Source: Tetracentron sinense (taxonomy: Eukaryota > Streptophyta > Magnoliopsida > Trochodendrales > Trochodendraceae). From it: a DNA stretch of 64,000 bases. Positions 41,603 to 53,755 of the stretch are shown one piece after another (the first letter of the stretch is position 1; every line of letters begins with the position of its first letter). The stretch covers positions 33,555,531 to 33,619,530 of the forward strand of contig CM026554.1 of the NCBI GenBank assembly GCA_015143295.1, written 5' to 3'. Under the pieces are notes generated by a model. It did no database searches. It saw nothing but the letters and a program-made list of their open reading frames with translations, and was not told the origin of the DNA. A program made the position numbers and the translations under genes.

Positions 41603-42817
41603 AATTCTATATATATTATGTAATATAAAATATATAATAGTCTACATACCTTATACTGCATAGTATTAACACTCAAAATATACACACTATATATGCTAAT
41701 ATATGTTATATGTAATTTATAAATACAATATGTTTATTGAGTGGAGATGAGCTGGCCTTATTAATAATTAGGCCCAACACGGCTCGACTAGAAAAGGGTT
41801 GTGCTTGGGCCTATATATGTTAAGCCCATTTAGAACGAGGCCAAACCAAGCCCGGCCCATTGACAACCCTCCGAGTCAGTCACATGACAACCAATTCCGG
41901 TACGTTTTCTCCTTATACAAGCAAACACCCCGTGCAATGCACGGGATGAGAATTGAGATGAAATTAAAAAAAATGGAATGATAGAAATTTTAGATAAAAT
42001 AGATTTAGTAAGTAATAGCATGGTATGAAATTGTATTTATATAAGCAATTTCGGTCCTCCAAACAAAATTAAATTTTCAAAATTTTTGGAGTTTTTTAAA
42101 ACTATTTTATTTTATTAAAATTAAATATATTTTTATGAAATTTATCGAAATTTTAGCTTCAAAATTTCAGAAATGAAATAATTTTTTTTAAAATTTAATA
42201 CATTTCTATAAATATTTTACTATTTTTTAAAAATATATAAAATTTGATGAAATTTTGATAAATATTTTGGAATATCTCACTATTTTATTAAAATAATAAA
42301 AAAAATATTCAATAATAATTTTTCAAAATTTTGGCCAAAATCTATAAATCCAAAATTTTAGGTTGGGAACAAAACCGAGTAATAGATAGATACATTAATT
42401 AGAAGAAGCTTAATAGGAGATGAAGACTTAAAATAAGTAATTAAGAGAGGCTTATGAGGAGTGAGAACATGTAAAGATTCACTTTATCGATCATAAAAAT
42501 AGTTTATTAAGATTCTATTAATTCTGTTAATAACGCCTCTTACTATCTTAATTAGATAATTTTTCTTGAAAAGGTGTGGTTTTCTTCTTCATAAGTGCAC
42601 TAAATTAAAAAAAATGATGATGAAAATTTTTTTGTTAGTAGTTGTCATTATAAAGCAATTCATGTTTTGCCATGCACTTGAACACCTAAGGTTTATCTGT
42701 GAGTGAATAAACACTAATTCGGATGAATGTGATCTAATGGATTATCTCTGAATAAAATTTCTTTCAGATGAATGTGTGTTCTCATAACATTGCAGTAGTA
42801 ATAAAATAAAAACACAC
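41603..42817. other. Non-coding; possible hAT-MITE end at 41750-41871
   Basis: No gene. GGCCCATTGACAACCCT at about 41854-41870 looks like the right end of a GGGTTGTCAA-type MITE, but the other end was not found. 42060-42360 is extremely A/T-rich with AAATTTT hairpins. Confidence 0.4.
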
Positions 42818-42995
42818 TATGGGTTTGTCCCAGTGGTAGTGTATCTCCCTATGAGGAGGTGTGACTCGTGTTCAAGTCTTTGTGTGGTTGTTGACATCCA
42901 TCATGATTGTTAACCCTGCTAACCCCCTAACCACTAACCTAGGGTAGATTAATGATTAGGCCAAGCAAAAAAAATATATAATAAATAAAATAAAA
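42818..42995 (+). mobile_element. tRNA-derived SINE
   Basis: GGGTTTGTCCCAGTGGTAGTG (A-box type, 42821-42841) and GTTCAAGTC (B-box type, 42870-42878) are spaced like a Pol III promoter. About 80 bp of unrelated body follow, then an A-rich tail (AAAAAAAATATATAATAAATAAAA). An A-rich 12-mer, AATAAAATAAAA, occurs before the start and after the tail and may be the target duplication, but it is low-complexity. Confidence 0.65.
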
Positions 42996-44069
42996 CAAAA
43001 ATAGGAATACAAATAAAAACATAATTTGTCTAGCTGTTATGCAACGAATGATAGGTTAGAACCCAAAACACATACCCATGAGGTTGATGTTTTAAAATCA
43101 GAATATTGGCAAAAGGTCAAATGAAACTATAGAGAAAGAAAGAAGAGATGGCAGTAAAAAAAATTGATATTGAATCTGAAAATGAAACACCTAGTTTTTA
43201 TGATAAGATATAAAAATGTTTGAATCAACTAATCGACTCAATGCAATGTTATCTTTTAATGATTTCTTTCCTTAGTATATAGTAAGATGTTAAAAAAAAA
43301 TGTTAACAATCCAAATGTTATATATATTTTTTTTTGGACAGTAACAATACACATGTTTTTATTTGTAGAAACTAATAATTTATTCATCTGAATGAAGGAT
43401 GTACATAGGCTTGAAGCTTAAAACCTCTGCCAATTTTCCTTGGTGTAATTTTCGAGTCTAAAAAACTTGGATGCTTCTGAGTCTGCAACCTTTGCAAGAT
43501 GATATACTTCCTTTTTATATTATTGGGGGAACTATTTATTAATCTCGTCCGTCCAACAAAGTACGAATTAAAATTTAACGATTAGGATCATACATGATAC
43601 AATAGATGTTCTACCTTTTTATTCGATTTGTGTTAGTCTAATAGATAGTTAGGATCTATATTGCAAATATGGTTAGGCCGTAACACTCGTTTGCTGTGAT
43701 CGTATCTTTTTTTTTTAAAGAATCAATGGCACCCCAACCGAAAAACTTCAATGACTTGCCACATTCCTGTTTGAAGATTCTCTTGCTTAATAATCTTAAA
43801 ATCTCAAAACAATTCATGAATTATATCATCAAGAGATAGTTATTCAAGAATTATCGTACCCACTCCTATTAGAACTTAGAGTCTTATGCTTTAAGAATTT
43901 GTATCTAAATCCAACTTTACGCCTGAATGCAAATCAACTGGTCTGAATACAATTAAAAAAAAACTGTATTCCATTTAAAATATCAATAGTGTTTGGGTTC
44001 ATTTGGAGTTTTACAGGGAGGGATGAAAATCCATGACCGAAGCGAGTAGTGGTGGACTGTCCTGAACTA
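42996..44069. other. Non-coding, no gene seen
   Basis: AT-rich sequence, several poly(T) runs, no element with definable ends. Confidence 0.45.
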
Positions 44070-44107
44070 TCAAAAGTCACAAAATATATATATATATATA
44101 TATATAT
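44070..44107. repeat. (TA)n microsatellite
   Basis: Short run of TA units, directly before a 59-bp tandem duplication. Confidence 0.8.
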
Positions 44108-44120
44108 GGAACATCCTGCT

Positions 44121-44240
44121 CCTAGTTGGCCTGATTGGGTGTTGGTTGCTCCATCAACCTGTATGTGATATTGGATGCTCCCAACTAGCCTGATTAGGCG
44201 ATTGGTTGCTCCATCAACCTGTATGTAATATTTTGGGGAA
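44121..44240. repeat. 59-bp tandem duplication
   Basis: Two units share GCCTGATTRGGYG and TTGGTTGCTCCATCAACCTG, offset by 59 bp. Confidence 0.85.
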
Positions 44241-44250
44241 CCTTGTTAAG

Positions 44251-47027
44251 ATGATGTTCTCGGTTGGTTAGATCCAAACGTGAAATCGCCTTCGGTCGGC
44301 ACTGGTTTCAATTTGGACAGTGAAGAGACATGGTGAGATAGTCTTGCAAAGCCTGTACACTCTCCAACTCATTTGGTTTATTCCTCCTACTTTCGATGAC
44401 CAGCAATGCTTCAGGGTGAAACGTGGAGTGAGAGTGAAAAAGAAAGGCTTTTGAGAGGGTGGAGAATATATGAGAAGCATGAGAAAAGAAAGAATATAAA
44501 TAGGGATGATGAGAATACAGGTGAGGGGTTAGGAACATGAAGAGTCGTGGAGGATTGCTTGGGAATGAAGAGAGAGAGAGTAATGAACGGTAGTATAATA
44601 ATGGTTATTTATTGTGGTGGTTAGAATAGGGGAGTCTCAAATGAATGTTAGGGGAGAAAGAAAAAGGTTTTTCTTGAGGGGAGACGAATGGATAGAGGGA
44701 GGAGGGGGTATATCTAACATTAATGAGGCCATGTTTGGTTTAATTGGGGAGATTAATGGAGAGAGAAGGGGGAGTCATTAGGGAGGAAAATCGTAGGAGA
44801 TATATAAAGGGGGTGTATAAGAATAAAAGCAAGGTTAAGAAGATTTAAGAAGATTTAATAAGATAGTAATTAGTGAGGAGAGAGAAATCCATACACACAC
44901 ATAGAGTGTAGTTATTGGTTGAAGGGTGTGCTGCGTGGCACCAATTTGAAGAGAATAGAGAGCAATGGAGTATGCCACGTGGATTCCAATTGCCATATAG
45001 GAGTAGTATAGATTCACACTCATCTACTGTGATGCTGAGGCTAGTCCATCATATGTGGAACCCGCCAATGAGGGATGAAATACCAGGCATTGGCCTGCTG
45101 TGAATATTCTCTATCAAACCGACAGTGGTTGTCACTCTTTTGTCTTGCATATCGATACCTACAACTACCAAACAACTAACAAAGTTGAACATAATTGAAC
45201 ATGCCAATAATTAACAATTGCTAAAATACCTTCAATATTAAGGTGTAAATGTAAATTAAATAAGATTAATTTATAGCTTTCCAAATGTGCCATAATATAG
45301 AAGCCCAAATGTGGAATATTGGCCTTCTACTATTAGTTATTAGTTATTGAGTGGTCCTGCATTTCATTTGTATCTAGTGTTTAGAGAAATACGGACTGAA
45401 CCAGACAGTTAGACTGTCACTTGCCCATCTGTGGTGGGTCCAAACTTGATCTGGTACCTTAGGTGCACTTGGTCTCCTCATGTTAGTTGTTGTGCTCATC
45501 TCCTTCCTTGATTGGGCGGGCGGGCGGGTGGGGGGTCTTCCTACTCGTAAAGACACTCTGATGCTTAAGTCAATCTCAGAAAGAGTAGGAGGAGAGGAGA
45601 GGAGAAGGAGAACCCCGAGCAGAGAGAGGGAGCCAGAAGCCTCCTCTATTTGGGTGTGATTGAGGCCATTCATAGGCTAGTGGATTGATCTTTATTATGG
45701 TTTTTGTACAGAATTGTAGGCTAATGATGCATTCCTCTTATTAGTTAGGGTCAAGTGGCTATTTATATCTCTTGATAGTCTGGCCTGTACTTTGATAAGA
45801 TTGATGAGACATAACATAATGCCTCCATGATGCACTTGGATGCACAACTCGCTTAGTTGCATCCTCCGCACACTTGCCTAAATGACTCACTTGCCTATAC
45901 AACTTGTTTGGCTTCCTCCTCGGCACTCTTGCATGCACAGATCGTTTGGCTGCCTCCTTGACACACTTACTTGAATGGATGATTGACCTATATGGCAGAT
46001 TTCCAGCACGCCAATGGATCGGTCTACCTCCTTAGAGCGCAGGGATATTCTATTTGCTAGTACAGTGATGGACAAGGGTATTCCTCAAAGTGCAAGAGTA
46101 TTCTTTGGATCGGCCTACCTCTAAAGATCGTAGGGTTGTTCTTTAGACCGGCCTGCTTTCGAAGAGCACAAGGGTAGTCTTGCCTCCATAGAGCACTTTT
46201 TGGCCCCACCTGCCTCAGCTGATGGCAACCAGCCTTAACGCCTCCAGAGAGGACTATCGAGCTAGGCTCGTTATGGCCTATACAACCTCCTGCAAATGGT
46301 TAGCGACAATCGATTGCCAGTGCATAACATCAGCGGTGGGTTACTAGACATGCAAAATCATAGAGAATAGCACTAGGACAACAATAATGGAATAAGGTAC
46401 ATTTAACTTTCTTGACGGGGTTGCCCCAGCCTAGCTCTCGCTTGATTGAGGGCCTCTTGCTCTCATCTCTTTGCGGATGACCTTAGAAGACCTTGTTGAA
46501 GTAAGAAGCGGAAGACCTCAGAAGACTTGAGCTGAGTCAAGATAAAAGGTTGGAAGACCTCAGAAAACCTGAGTTGGGCCTCGCATCAGACCTTGGAAGA
46601 CCTGATCGAACGTCTTAATGAACCAACTAGCACTTTCATATGATCTGAAACTGGAATATTCTGAAGCTAATGGTAGAATGCTTGAATGTTTTAATGAACC
46701 AACTTCGACTGGACTTGTTCAAACCATGTTGAAGGAACCTTGAATATCGCTGGGAATAGTGCATAATACTGGGACGTGCTCAACAAACCACATAAAAAAG
46801 CAATGGGGGCACTAGCATTGAATGACATTTCATTTTCTGTACGCATAAATTTAGGCGCCTAAAGATTCGTAGGATTCATTGTGCCTAATTTTTTGGGCTC
46901 ATCTAGGTCTGTGTAGGCTTTAATGATGGCAAATGACCTTTGATTTTGCAAACTTTTGAAGGCTGGCCAAGTGCCTTTATATATGAGGGCCAAATTGATA
47001 AATAGGGCCATAGCCTTATTGAATTTT
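44251..47027. other. Long non-coding stretch
   Basis: No gene supported. 44560-44580 has a short GA repeat. 45516-45538 is a run of GGGC units followed by G6. 45880-46400 and 46420-46620 have irregular repeats (for example GGAAGACCTCAGAARAC) that look like LTR or retroelement leader sequence, but no domain is encoded. Confidence 0.45.
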
Positions 47028-47190
47028 TTTTTTAATTGTGAGAGATACGTGGTATGACCACAACCCCCATTAGTAGTTAGTATCTGTTCTAAGTTGGGTG
47101 GAGATAACAACACTTACACCCTCTCGGGATTGGAACCCGGATCTATTGAGCGGTGATTAGCACACACTAATTGATAGAGTGCTGACCAAA
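47028..47190 (-). mobile_element. Possible SINE, minus strand
   Basis: On the minus strand, TTGGTCAGCACTCTATCAATTA (A-box-like region) is followed by GGGTTCCAATCC (B-box-like, 47128-47138) and ends in a poly(A) (a T run at 47028-47037 on the + strand). No target duplication is recognised, so this is tentative. Confidence 0.4.
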
Positions 47191-47598
47191 TGAGATTATT
47201 CACGACCAATAATCAAACCAAACGACTCCTTACCAAATCCGCGAAATTAATGCTCTCCGCCTAAAAGTTCTAGATCTCCAGCACTTAATTAATAAATTGC
47301 TGGCGCATGTTAGCACCAATGCAAACTTGCTAGCTTGCGCTCGCCGTCTCTGCCAGAAGGGCCTTGGTTTTTTGCCGCGCGCTTCAATTTCAGGCACATG
47401 TTGAATTGGTGGCGCACTTTAGCATACACTTCTGTTGCCCTGTTCCTATCAATCGGATCACCACTACCTTCATACGTAAGCTAGAAATCCCCAACAACAC
47501 AAAACCCTAACCTTCTCGCGTCTGAAATTCCCCTCTCTGTTTCTCTCTGTATTTTTCGCTGTGATGTGGTTTTCTGTGATCTGATCACCGAGAAGGCA
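47191..47598. promoter_or_regulatory. Upstream region and 5' leader of the PC-esterase-like gene
   Basis: Non-coding. The last 100 bp are pyrimidine-rich (CCCCTCTCTGTTTCTCTCTG), typical of plant 5' UTRs. No clear TATA box was seen. Confidence 0.4.
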
Positions 47599-48690
47599 AT
47601 GTTAGGCGCCGTTCAGTTCGGCGTTCTGGCGGCATGTATAGTTCTCTTTGTGCCGATGGGAATGGCGGGCTGGCATCTCAGCCGCAACAAGATGCTGTTC
47701 TTCAGTGGAGCCCTCTTTATCACTCTTGCGGTAGGCGTTCATCTCACTCCTTACTTCCCTTCAATCTCAGATCTTGTTTCTTTTTCATCATCTGCTGTAG
47801 TTGTAGAGAATCGTGATTCTTGTATTTCTTTCCTCCATGAAATTGTGTGGGATGTTAAACCAGTTAGGGTTAGTGAATCTTTGAGGAACTCTTCGAATTA
47901 TGAAGAGTCATGGAGTTGGGCCAAATCTAAACCCGTAATTGCTTGTGGGTTTCAAAAATTGGGTCGTTCTGATGTGTCGGATCTTCTTAATGGGTCATGG
48001 ATTGTTGTAGCTGGGGATTCGCAAGCCCGTTTGATTGTTCTCTCGCTTCTGAGTTTGGTTTTGGATCTGGGGGAGATGGAATCGATCAGGGGTGAACTGT
48101 TTAAACGTCACAGTGATTATCGAGCTGTGATTGATGAAATTGGGGTGAAATTGGATTTTATCTGGGCACCTTACACAAGAAATTTAACCAAATTGGTGAT
48201 GGAATTCAAGCGTAATCGGAGGTATCCTGATGTTTTGATAATGGGGTCGGGCCTATGGCATATGCTGCATGTCACGAATGCTTCGGATTATGGTGTTTCG
48301 TTACGGTCATTGAGGAGATCTGTGGTGTCGCTGCTGCCTGTTTCTCCAGAGTTGGGGAATGATGGGCCTGTCACGGGATCCATTTCCATCCGATCTCCCC
48401 ACATGTTTTGGCTGGGCATACCCACATTGATAAACTCAATGTTGAATACAGAGGAGAAGAGGGTGAAGATGAATAGTGCAATGCAGGATGCTTATGACGG
48501 AGAGCTTTATGAGAGTAAGCTCTTGCGCCAATCTGGAGGCCCACTTATGTTACTGGATATTGGGTCGTTGAGTCGGATTTGTGGAGCTTGGTGCACTGTT
48601 GATGGGATGCATTATGATGGAGCTGTTTACGAAGCTGCCATTCATATCTTGCTAAATGCATTACTTATCGAATCTCAGCAGCAGATTTAA
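47599..48690 (+). CDS. Membrane-anchored SGNH/PC-esterase-like protein (CAS1/PMR5 type)
   Basis: Single-exon frame of 363 residues. I start at the ATG at 47599; the longer frame upstream has only a GTG. Two hydrophobic segments (about residues 3-24 and 33-50) suggest anchoring in the Golgi or ER membrane with a lumenal catalytic part. VVAGDSQARL has the GDS block with Ser141; GSGLWHM follows in the middle; VDGMHYD near the end supplies a DxxH pair (Asp335, His338). This GDS...DxxH layout is that of PC-esterase-type acyl-esterases/acyltransferases, such as those that O-acetylate glycans in walls or on glycoproteins. It lacks the long disordered N-terminus of TBL proteins and has only two membrane spans, unlike full CAS1. 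The substrate is unknown. The frame is intact. Confidence 0.85.
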   Translation: MLGAVQFGVLAACIVLFVPMGMAGWHLSRNKMLFFSGALFITLAVGVHLTPYFPSISDLVSFSSSAVVVENRDSCISFLHEIVWDVKPVRVSESLRNSSNYEESWSWAKSKPVIACGFQKLGRSDVSDLLNGSWIVVAGDSQARLIVLSLLSLVLDLGEMESIRGELFKRHSDYRAVIDEIGVKLDFIWAPYTRNLTKLVMEFKRNRRYPDVLIMGSGLWHMLHVTNASDYGVSLRSLRRSVVSLLPVSPELGNDGPVTGSISIRSPHMFWLGIPTLINSMLNTEEKRVKMNSAMQDAYDGELYESKLLRQSGGPLMLLDIGSLSRICGAWCTVDGMHYDGAVYEAAIHILLNALLIESQQQI

Positions 48691-49689
48691 GGTGATAATT
48701 TTGGTTTTTCATTCCGATTTGTGCACCTTCCTCTGCTAGATGGGTTAACTTGCTCTAGAGGACGTACGAAAGGTGCCCAACAAATTCAAAGCTTTTGATC
48801 CTCGCAAGAGGTTGAATTTTTCCAGTAATATTTTATCTTTTTTTGCCCCACCTCTTCCCTGCATTCAAATTGACTCTATATTGATTTTTGTTTTTTTTTG
48901 TTTGTGTGTGTGTGTAATAGTAGGTTCTTATAGACCACAAATTTTTTATTCCTCTTTCAATATATGAATAACATCACCTGTATCCTTATGGTTAAACAAT
49001 TGGGTTTGTTCCACACAAGCAGTTCTGATGTGAACAGTTTTAAAAGTTCTTTTTGAAGTATATAACACATATTTTGCAATTTTAGGATAGCTTTTGAGAT
49101 CTTGTTGATTCACTCTTATTTTCCTTGAAGGTGGAGCTTTTGGGATTGGGTTTTGTGGTTGTGTAGCACTATTCTGAAGCAATGTTTTGGTACCTGTGAG
49201 TGAATTTGTTTTCTCCCTGCTATTATCAACAATGTATCTTGCATTTGCTGTTTTTCCTTTTTAATGAGAACGTCAAAATTGTTTTCAGCATATAATAGGA
49301 AGCCCATAGTCTTCTTATGTAAAAGAACAAGTACCACACACTTCACATTCTTTGGGTAATGGGTGAGAGTCCTCATGAGGATATCTAAGAGTATGTATGT
49401 TTACTACTATTTTATACTTTTCTTGAGTATATTTTTATTCTCATATATATTTTTTAAATGCCCCCAAAAGGCCTTTCTATTTTTTATTCCTTACAATTCC
49501 TCTATCCCCCATTAACAGTCATTGTAAGCTTTCTTCTTTTTGTTCCATTTTTTTTATTCCCAATACTTAAAATCCCATTTATTATTCCTAGAATGGTCTC
49601 CAATAATGGTTCTCTCAAAGTGCATCTTACTAATGGAAATTTTTGAAATATTTTCCTTCTGTAACTAGATAAAGACACGTAAATTATAA
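48691..49689. other. 3' flank, no gene recognised
   Basis: It includes the probable 3' UTR of the preceding gene. Minus-strand frames at 48946-49376 are without recognisable domains. A GT microsatellite lies near 48900-48915. Confidence 0.4.
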
Positions 49690-50590
49690 AATGTTTTGAA
49701 ATGAGAAATTCTGAGGTCCTTTGGTGTCCAAAGTTTAAGCGTGATCTGAACGATTGGGCAATCGACGATTTTCTTCGCCTTTTACAAAATTTAAGATCCT
49801 TTGTTCTTCGGTCACAAAGTAGAGATCTAAAGATTTTAGCTAGCGATAGCAAGGGTCGGTTCTCAGTGAAATCAATACTACAGTCTTTTGAGTTGGCTTC
49901 ACCATGATCTTTTCTTCATAAGTCTGTTTGGAATACTAAAATAACTTCAAAAGTATCATTCTTTCTTTAGACTTTAACTCTGGATAAGGTTTTCTCTTGC
50001 AATAATTTGAAAAGAGGGTGAAGGATGGCTAATTGTTGTTTCTTGTGCCTACTTGCGGAAGAGTCGGTGGATAATTTATTATCACATTGTTCCATTGCAT
50101 TTGAGATTTTGGGTTATTTTCTCTCGCGAGTAGGGCTTGTTTGGGTCTTCCCTGTCTCCTTCCGGAACTTTTTATCCTGTTGGTCTCGAGTTTGTGTGGA
50201 TAGTGATCAAGTGGAAATTTGGTCAATTCTAGCCGGGGCCATTGCCTGGGCAATTTGGAAAAAGAGGAATTCTAGAGTATTTGAGGACTTTCATTCTTCT
50301 TTTCCTCGTGTATGTGCACAGATTAGGCAATCAATCTTGGAATGGTTGTAAATCTGTCGTATGGATGCGAATTTGGGATCCTTGATTTGATAAAATAGAC
50401 ATCATAATTCTCAAAAGCTCACGGTAGTTTGTATGCAGTTGTAGTGTTGATAATCCCTAGCTTGTAGTTATCTAGTTATCTTTAGTAGTTCTCGAGTTTA
50501 CTTCTCAGTAACCTCTTAGCTATGTTTGACAACATTTTTGTAACTGCCTTTATATGATATATTATCTCATGATTACCGATCAAAAATATA
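49690..50590 (+). pseudogene. L1-type LINE, 3' end with zf-RVT domain
   Basis: 49701-49907 reads WCPKFKRDLNDWAIDDF..LL, then SKGRFSVKSILQS. 49910-50024, in broken frame, gives KSVWNTK..SKVSFFL*TLTLDK. 50025-50351 reads CCFLCLLAEESVDNLLSHCS, IWSILAGAIAWAIWKKRNSRVFED. This is the zinc-binding 'zf-RVT' region (C..C...H..HC) that follows the reverse transcriptase in plant LINEs. A 3' UTR leads to CCGATCAAAAATATAA near 50588, a typical tail. The RT itself is missing. Frameshifts and a Trp-to-stop change make it non-functional. Confidence 0.85.
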
Positions 50591-52581
50591 ATATTGGAGA
50601 TTTTGCAATTTAGATGAATTGGAAGGTCATCATACATAGTTCTCATATTGGGGGGGGATTTCTGCAGCAAAGAATTCATCAGGCGATGCCTCGAGCACCT
50701 CAGGCTACTGCCTCATGCATCCATGGGGTTCGTCGTCTCAAGTCGCCTTGACAACTATGGTCTACATCTCTCGTAAGATGGGAATCAGGTCAACGTAGTT
50801 CAAAGTATGCTAGCACACAAGCAATCAACAATTTGTTTTATAATAATAATGATTTTTTGTTGATTTGGGTGTCTTGCATGGCCTCACAGTTTAGGCTCAT
50901 ACATACATTAGACTTTAGAGCATGTTTTCATGTACAAATTAAGGTTTTCACATTTAAGCAAATATCCACATATGATTAAAAAAAAAAAAAGGGGGTTAAA
51001 TCTGGTGGTACCAACATATTGGTCCAAATCGGAAAAAGCCCAAAAAAGCCCAGAACATCGTTGTCGCTGTACCCTTCCACTATTCCAAATCCGGACAAGT
51101 CTGCTTCCTTTCTACTGCGCACTACTATACCATTAACTTTTGAACTTCAAATGACCATAACTTGAGTTCCCAAAATCGAAAAATCGGGCATGGTTTGAAT
51201 TATTGTGCTCAGAATGAAAAGGAGGATCTACTGTAAAAATTCTGGACTTTTCCCAATTCATATCAGCCTCCTAGTGGGTATAATCAAAGTTTTGGGCTTC
51301 TAGTACCCTAAACAAATCCTAAAGTCCAATTCTGAACTCTTGGATGAATTTAGAGGGTCAATAAACCTTAGAACACTGATGATCACAGTGAAGATTAACT
51401 CGATCGAAAATCACCTTCACTAATTAGATTCCCTGACCGAAATCTGGTCAAGAGCCGGAATTTTATGATTGTGAACTGATTTACCTCCCCAGATTTATTT
51501 TAATATATTAAACCTAGTTACTTTAGGTTAATTTTAATTAACCTGAAAAAAAAATCCAGCTTTTATCCGAATCCAAAATCATGATTTAAACCCTTAAAAC
51601 AGTCTGGAATCATGTCATTCACCCATCAAAAAAAGTAAAAAAATGAGGAGAAGAGGAGATAATTAACAAAAGAAAAGCTAGAGAGAGAGACTAGGGTTTC
51701 AAGGCACTAACATGGTTAATGGAGGAACTATAAATTAGAAAAGTAATCCAAAGCTTTCATATAGGTCTAGAAGTCCTCATTAGAAGCTCTTCTTCAAGCT
51801 TGAGAACCTCCAATTAGAGAAATATGTCTTGAGCTCCTTGGATCTCAGAGAGAGAAACTAAAGAAAGGGAAAAACTAGAGGGAGGAGAGAGAACTTCCCA
51901 AGGCTCTATGTTACTGGGTTAAATTCGGTCATCCTATGGATCCTTTTTATAGGCTTGAAGGGTCTTCTAAATATCCACTTTCCTTTGGGGAATTCTTGAA
52001 ATATTCCATCCACCTCATACCCAAATTTTCTTTATGTTTTCTTTTAGTTATCATTCCTCCTAACACTATTCTTTGTCCGGCAATAACTTATCGCTTACTC
52101 TCTCAACCCCTTAGGACATTGTATTTTATGTCTTTATCTACCATTATTCATACTCCATTTCTTATTAATGCCCTCACATGTGTACTAACATTTGTACTTA
52201 TTTTCAAAGCTTTATCTTTTTCCACCTAGTTTCCTCTCTTGCAAACATATTATATCAACTAGTTATTTTCATTGCAGCCATCAACTCTCACCTCTTAGCT
52301 ATGAAGCCCCCACGTTTTAAGTGGTAAAATGAATCTTACTTTATTTGAACTGATTATTTACTACTTTACTTGCATCTGTCCAATTCGATGTGAGGGAACA
52401 CCTAGCAATAGCTTGAAATAACAGATCAGAATTCATCTCATAGGATTTTACAAAATTGTACACCAGTTGCAAACCTTACAAAACCCTCCTTCATTTGAGC
52501 TTAGGACTGACAATGCTACATAGAGCACAACCCATTTACTGTCTACGCGGTGCTAATACATGCAGTCCAATGGATGAGATC
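50591..52581. other. Long non-coding stretch
   Basis: No gene. 50680-50765 carries GCCTCAGGC/CCTCATGCATCC phrases ending in CTTGACAACTATGG, one rim of a MITE like that at 11280. 51650-51910 is purine-rich with GAGAGAG runs. 51930-52230 has an open frame of no recognisable kind. Confidence 0.45.
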
Positions 52582-52589
52582 CTCCTAGG

Positions 52590-53187
52590 CAAGGTTTAAA
52601 AAAAGGGTTTTGGACACCGTAACGGACACAGCCGAAACCTTTACGTAACGCCGTTACGTAATGGTTTCGGCCTTTATTTATTTTTATTTTTTTTGCTTTA
52701 AAAAATCCAAAAAATTCTAATAAATAGGAAAAAAAAAACATGTAATAAATGAGTAACAAGATACTTTTAAAGCCAATATGAAGCTCAAAATTTAGAAATA
52801 AGGAAATTATATGGGTCGAGGGTTGAAATATACCCAAAATAAAGAACATGCCTTGGATTCCTTCAAATCTATGAACTAAACTCCAAATCAAGTTGTTAAT
52901 TAACAAAAAAACAAAAGGATTTTAAGAAAAAAAAGGTACTAAAAATAGGTAGAGAAGAAGAGAGGAAGCAAAGATGAGGTTTTAGAATGAATTTGGGGAT
53001 TTTTGAAATCCAGTCCTACAACCGAAACCTTTACGTATCAGGTGTAACGCCCGTTACGTAACGGTTTCGGGCGTTATGGTTTTGTTTCGGAATAAACGAG
53101 TAAAGGTACGGTATCGGGTATCGGAGGTCACCAAAACCTTTACGTAATGGGCTTTAAGTAACGGTTTCGGTATTTTTTTAAACCATG
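52590..53187. mobile_element. hAT MITE, 598 bp, with TSD
   Basis: Ends CAAGGTTTAAAAAAA and, reversed, CATGGTTTAAAAAAAT. Flanks CTCCTAGG (52582-52589) and CTCCCAGG (53188-53195) form an 8-bp duplication with one mismatch. Subterminal copies of ACGTAACGG/CCGTTACGT and GGTTTCGG surround an AT-rich core. Non-coding. Confidence 0.8.
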
Positions 53188-53492
53188 CTCCCAGGAAATT
53201 GTCAAACCCAAACATTCGTCAATCAAATGATCTTATAAAAAAGTATCCATTTTTCGAGTGCTAAGTACTAGTCTATCAAGCTAAATTTTGAGGTTTGGCC
53301 TATGGTCCGGACCCGTTGCACGTGTGCCCCATGAGTAGTGGATGGGTAAAGTATGGGATTTTATGTTGCACAGTGTAAACACTGTCTCAAGCATCATTCA
53401 TTATTGTCAGGTTTTCTTTTAAGGCCTAAAGGCATCTTGCCTTCTCAATTTTTCCAGAATTACTTGTGTATGAAGCCTTGTCTCTTTGCATT

Positions 53493-53663
53493 CAAGGTTT
53501 TGAATATCAATGACATATGCTATAATATCCCCCGATAGATCCCTATATGATATGCCCAATACGAGGTTGATATGGGGGAGTTTTTTTTTTCCAGACCGGG
53601 TAGCTCCAAACAAGATACGTATCGGCTCGCATCGGTCTATACATACCAGAATTTTAAACCATG
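53493..53663. mobile_element. Short relative of the hAT MITEs
   Basis: Ends CAAGGTTTTGAATAT and, reversed, CATGGTTTAAAATTC; inside, GATACGTATCGGCTCGCATCGG. It has the same termini as the elements at 52590 and 59220. No clear target duplication. Confidence 0.55.
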
Positions 53664-53755
53664 CCTTTGAGGGGATTTGGAATTTTTCTGTAAACACGGT
53701 AATCTCACACAAACAACTCACACCCAAACCCATCTCAACCTAAGCCTGTAAGTAA

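Noticed and set aside
42862-42882. True tRNA gene
   Set aside because: Only A- and B-box-like motifs are present; no cloverleaf can be folded, and an A-rich tail follows, as in SINEs.
47566-47598. Upstream extension of the PC-esterase-like protein
   Set aside because: The first codon is GTG; a plant nuclear gene would use the ATG at 47599, which opens the hydrophobic segment.
48946-49376. Two overlapping minus-strand frames (78 and 86 codons)
   Set aside because: No recognised domain, overlap in different frames, and lie in the 3' flank of a gene; not enough support.
51936-52229. Open frame of 97 codons on the plus strand
   Set aside because: Hydrophobic and low-complexity, in AT-rich DNA, no domain or splice context.
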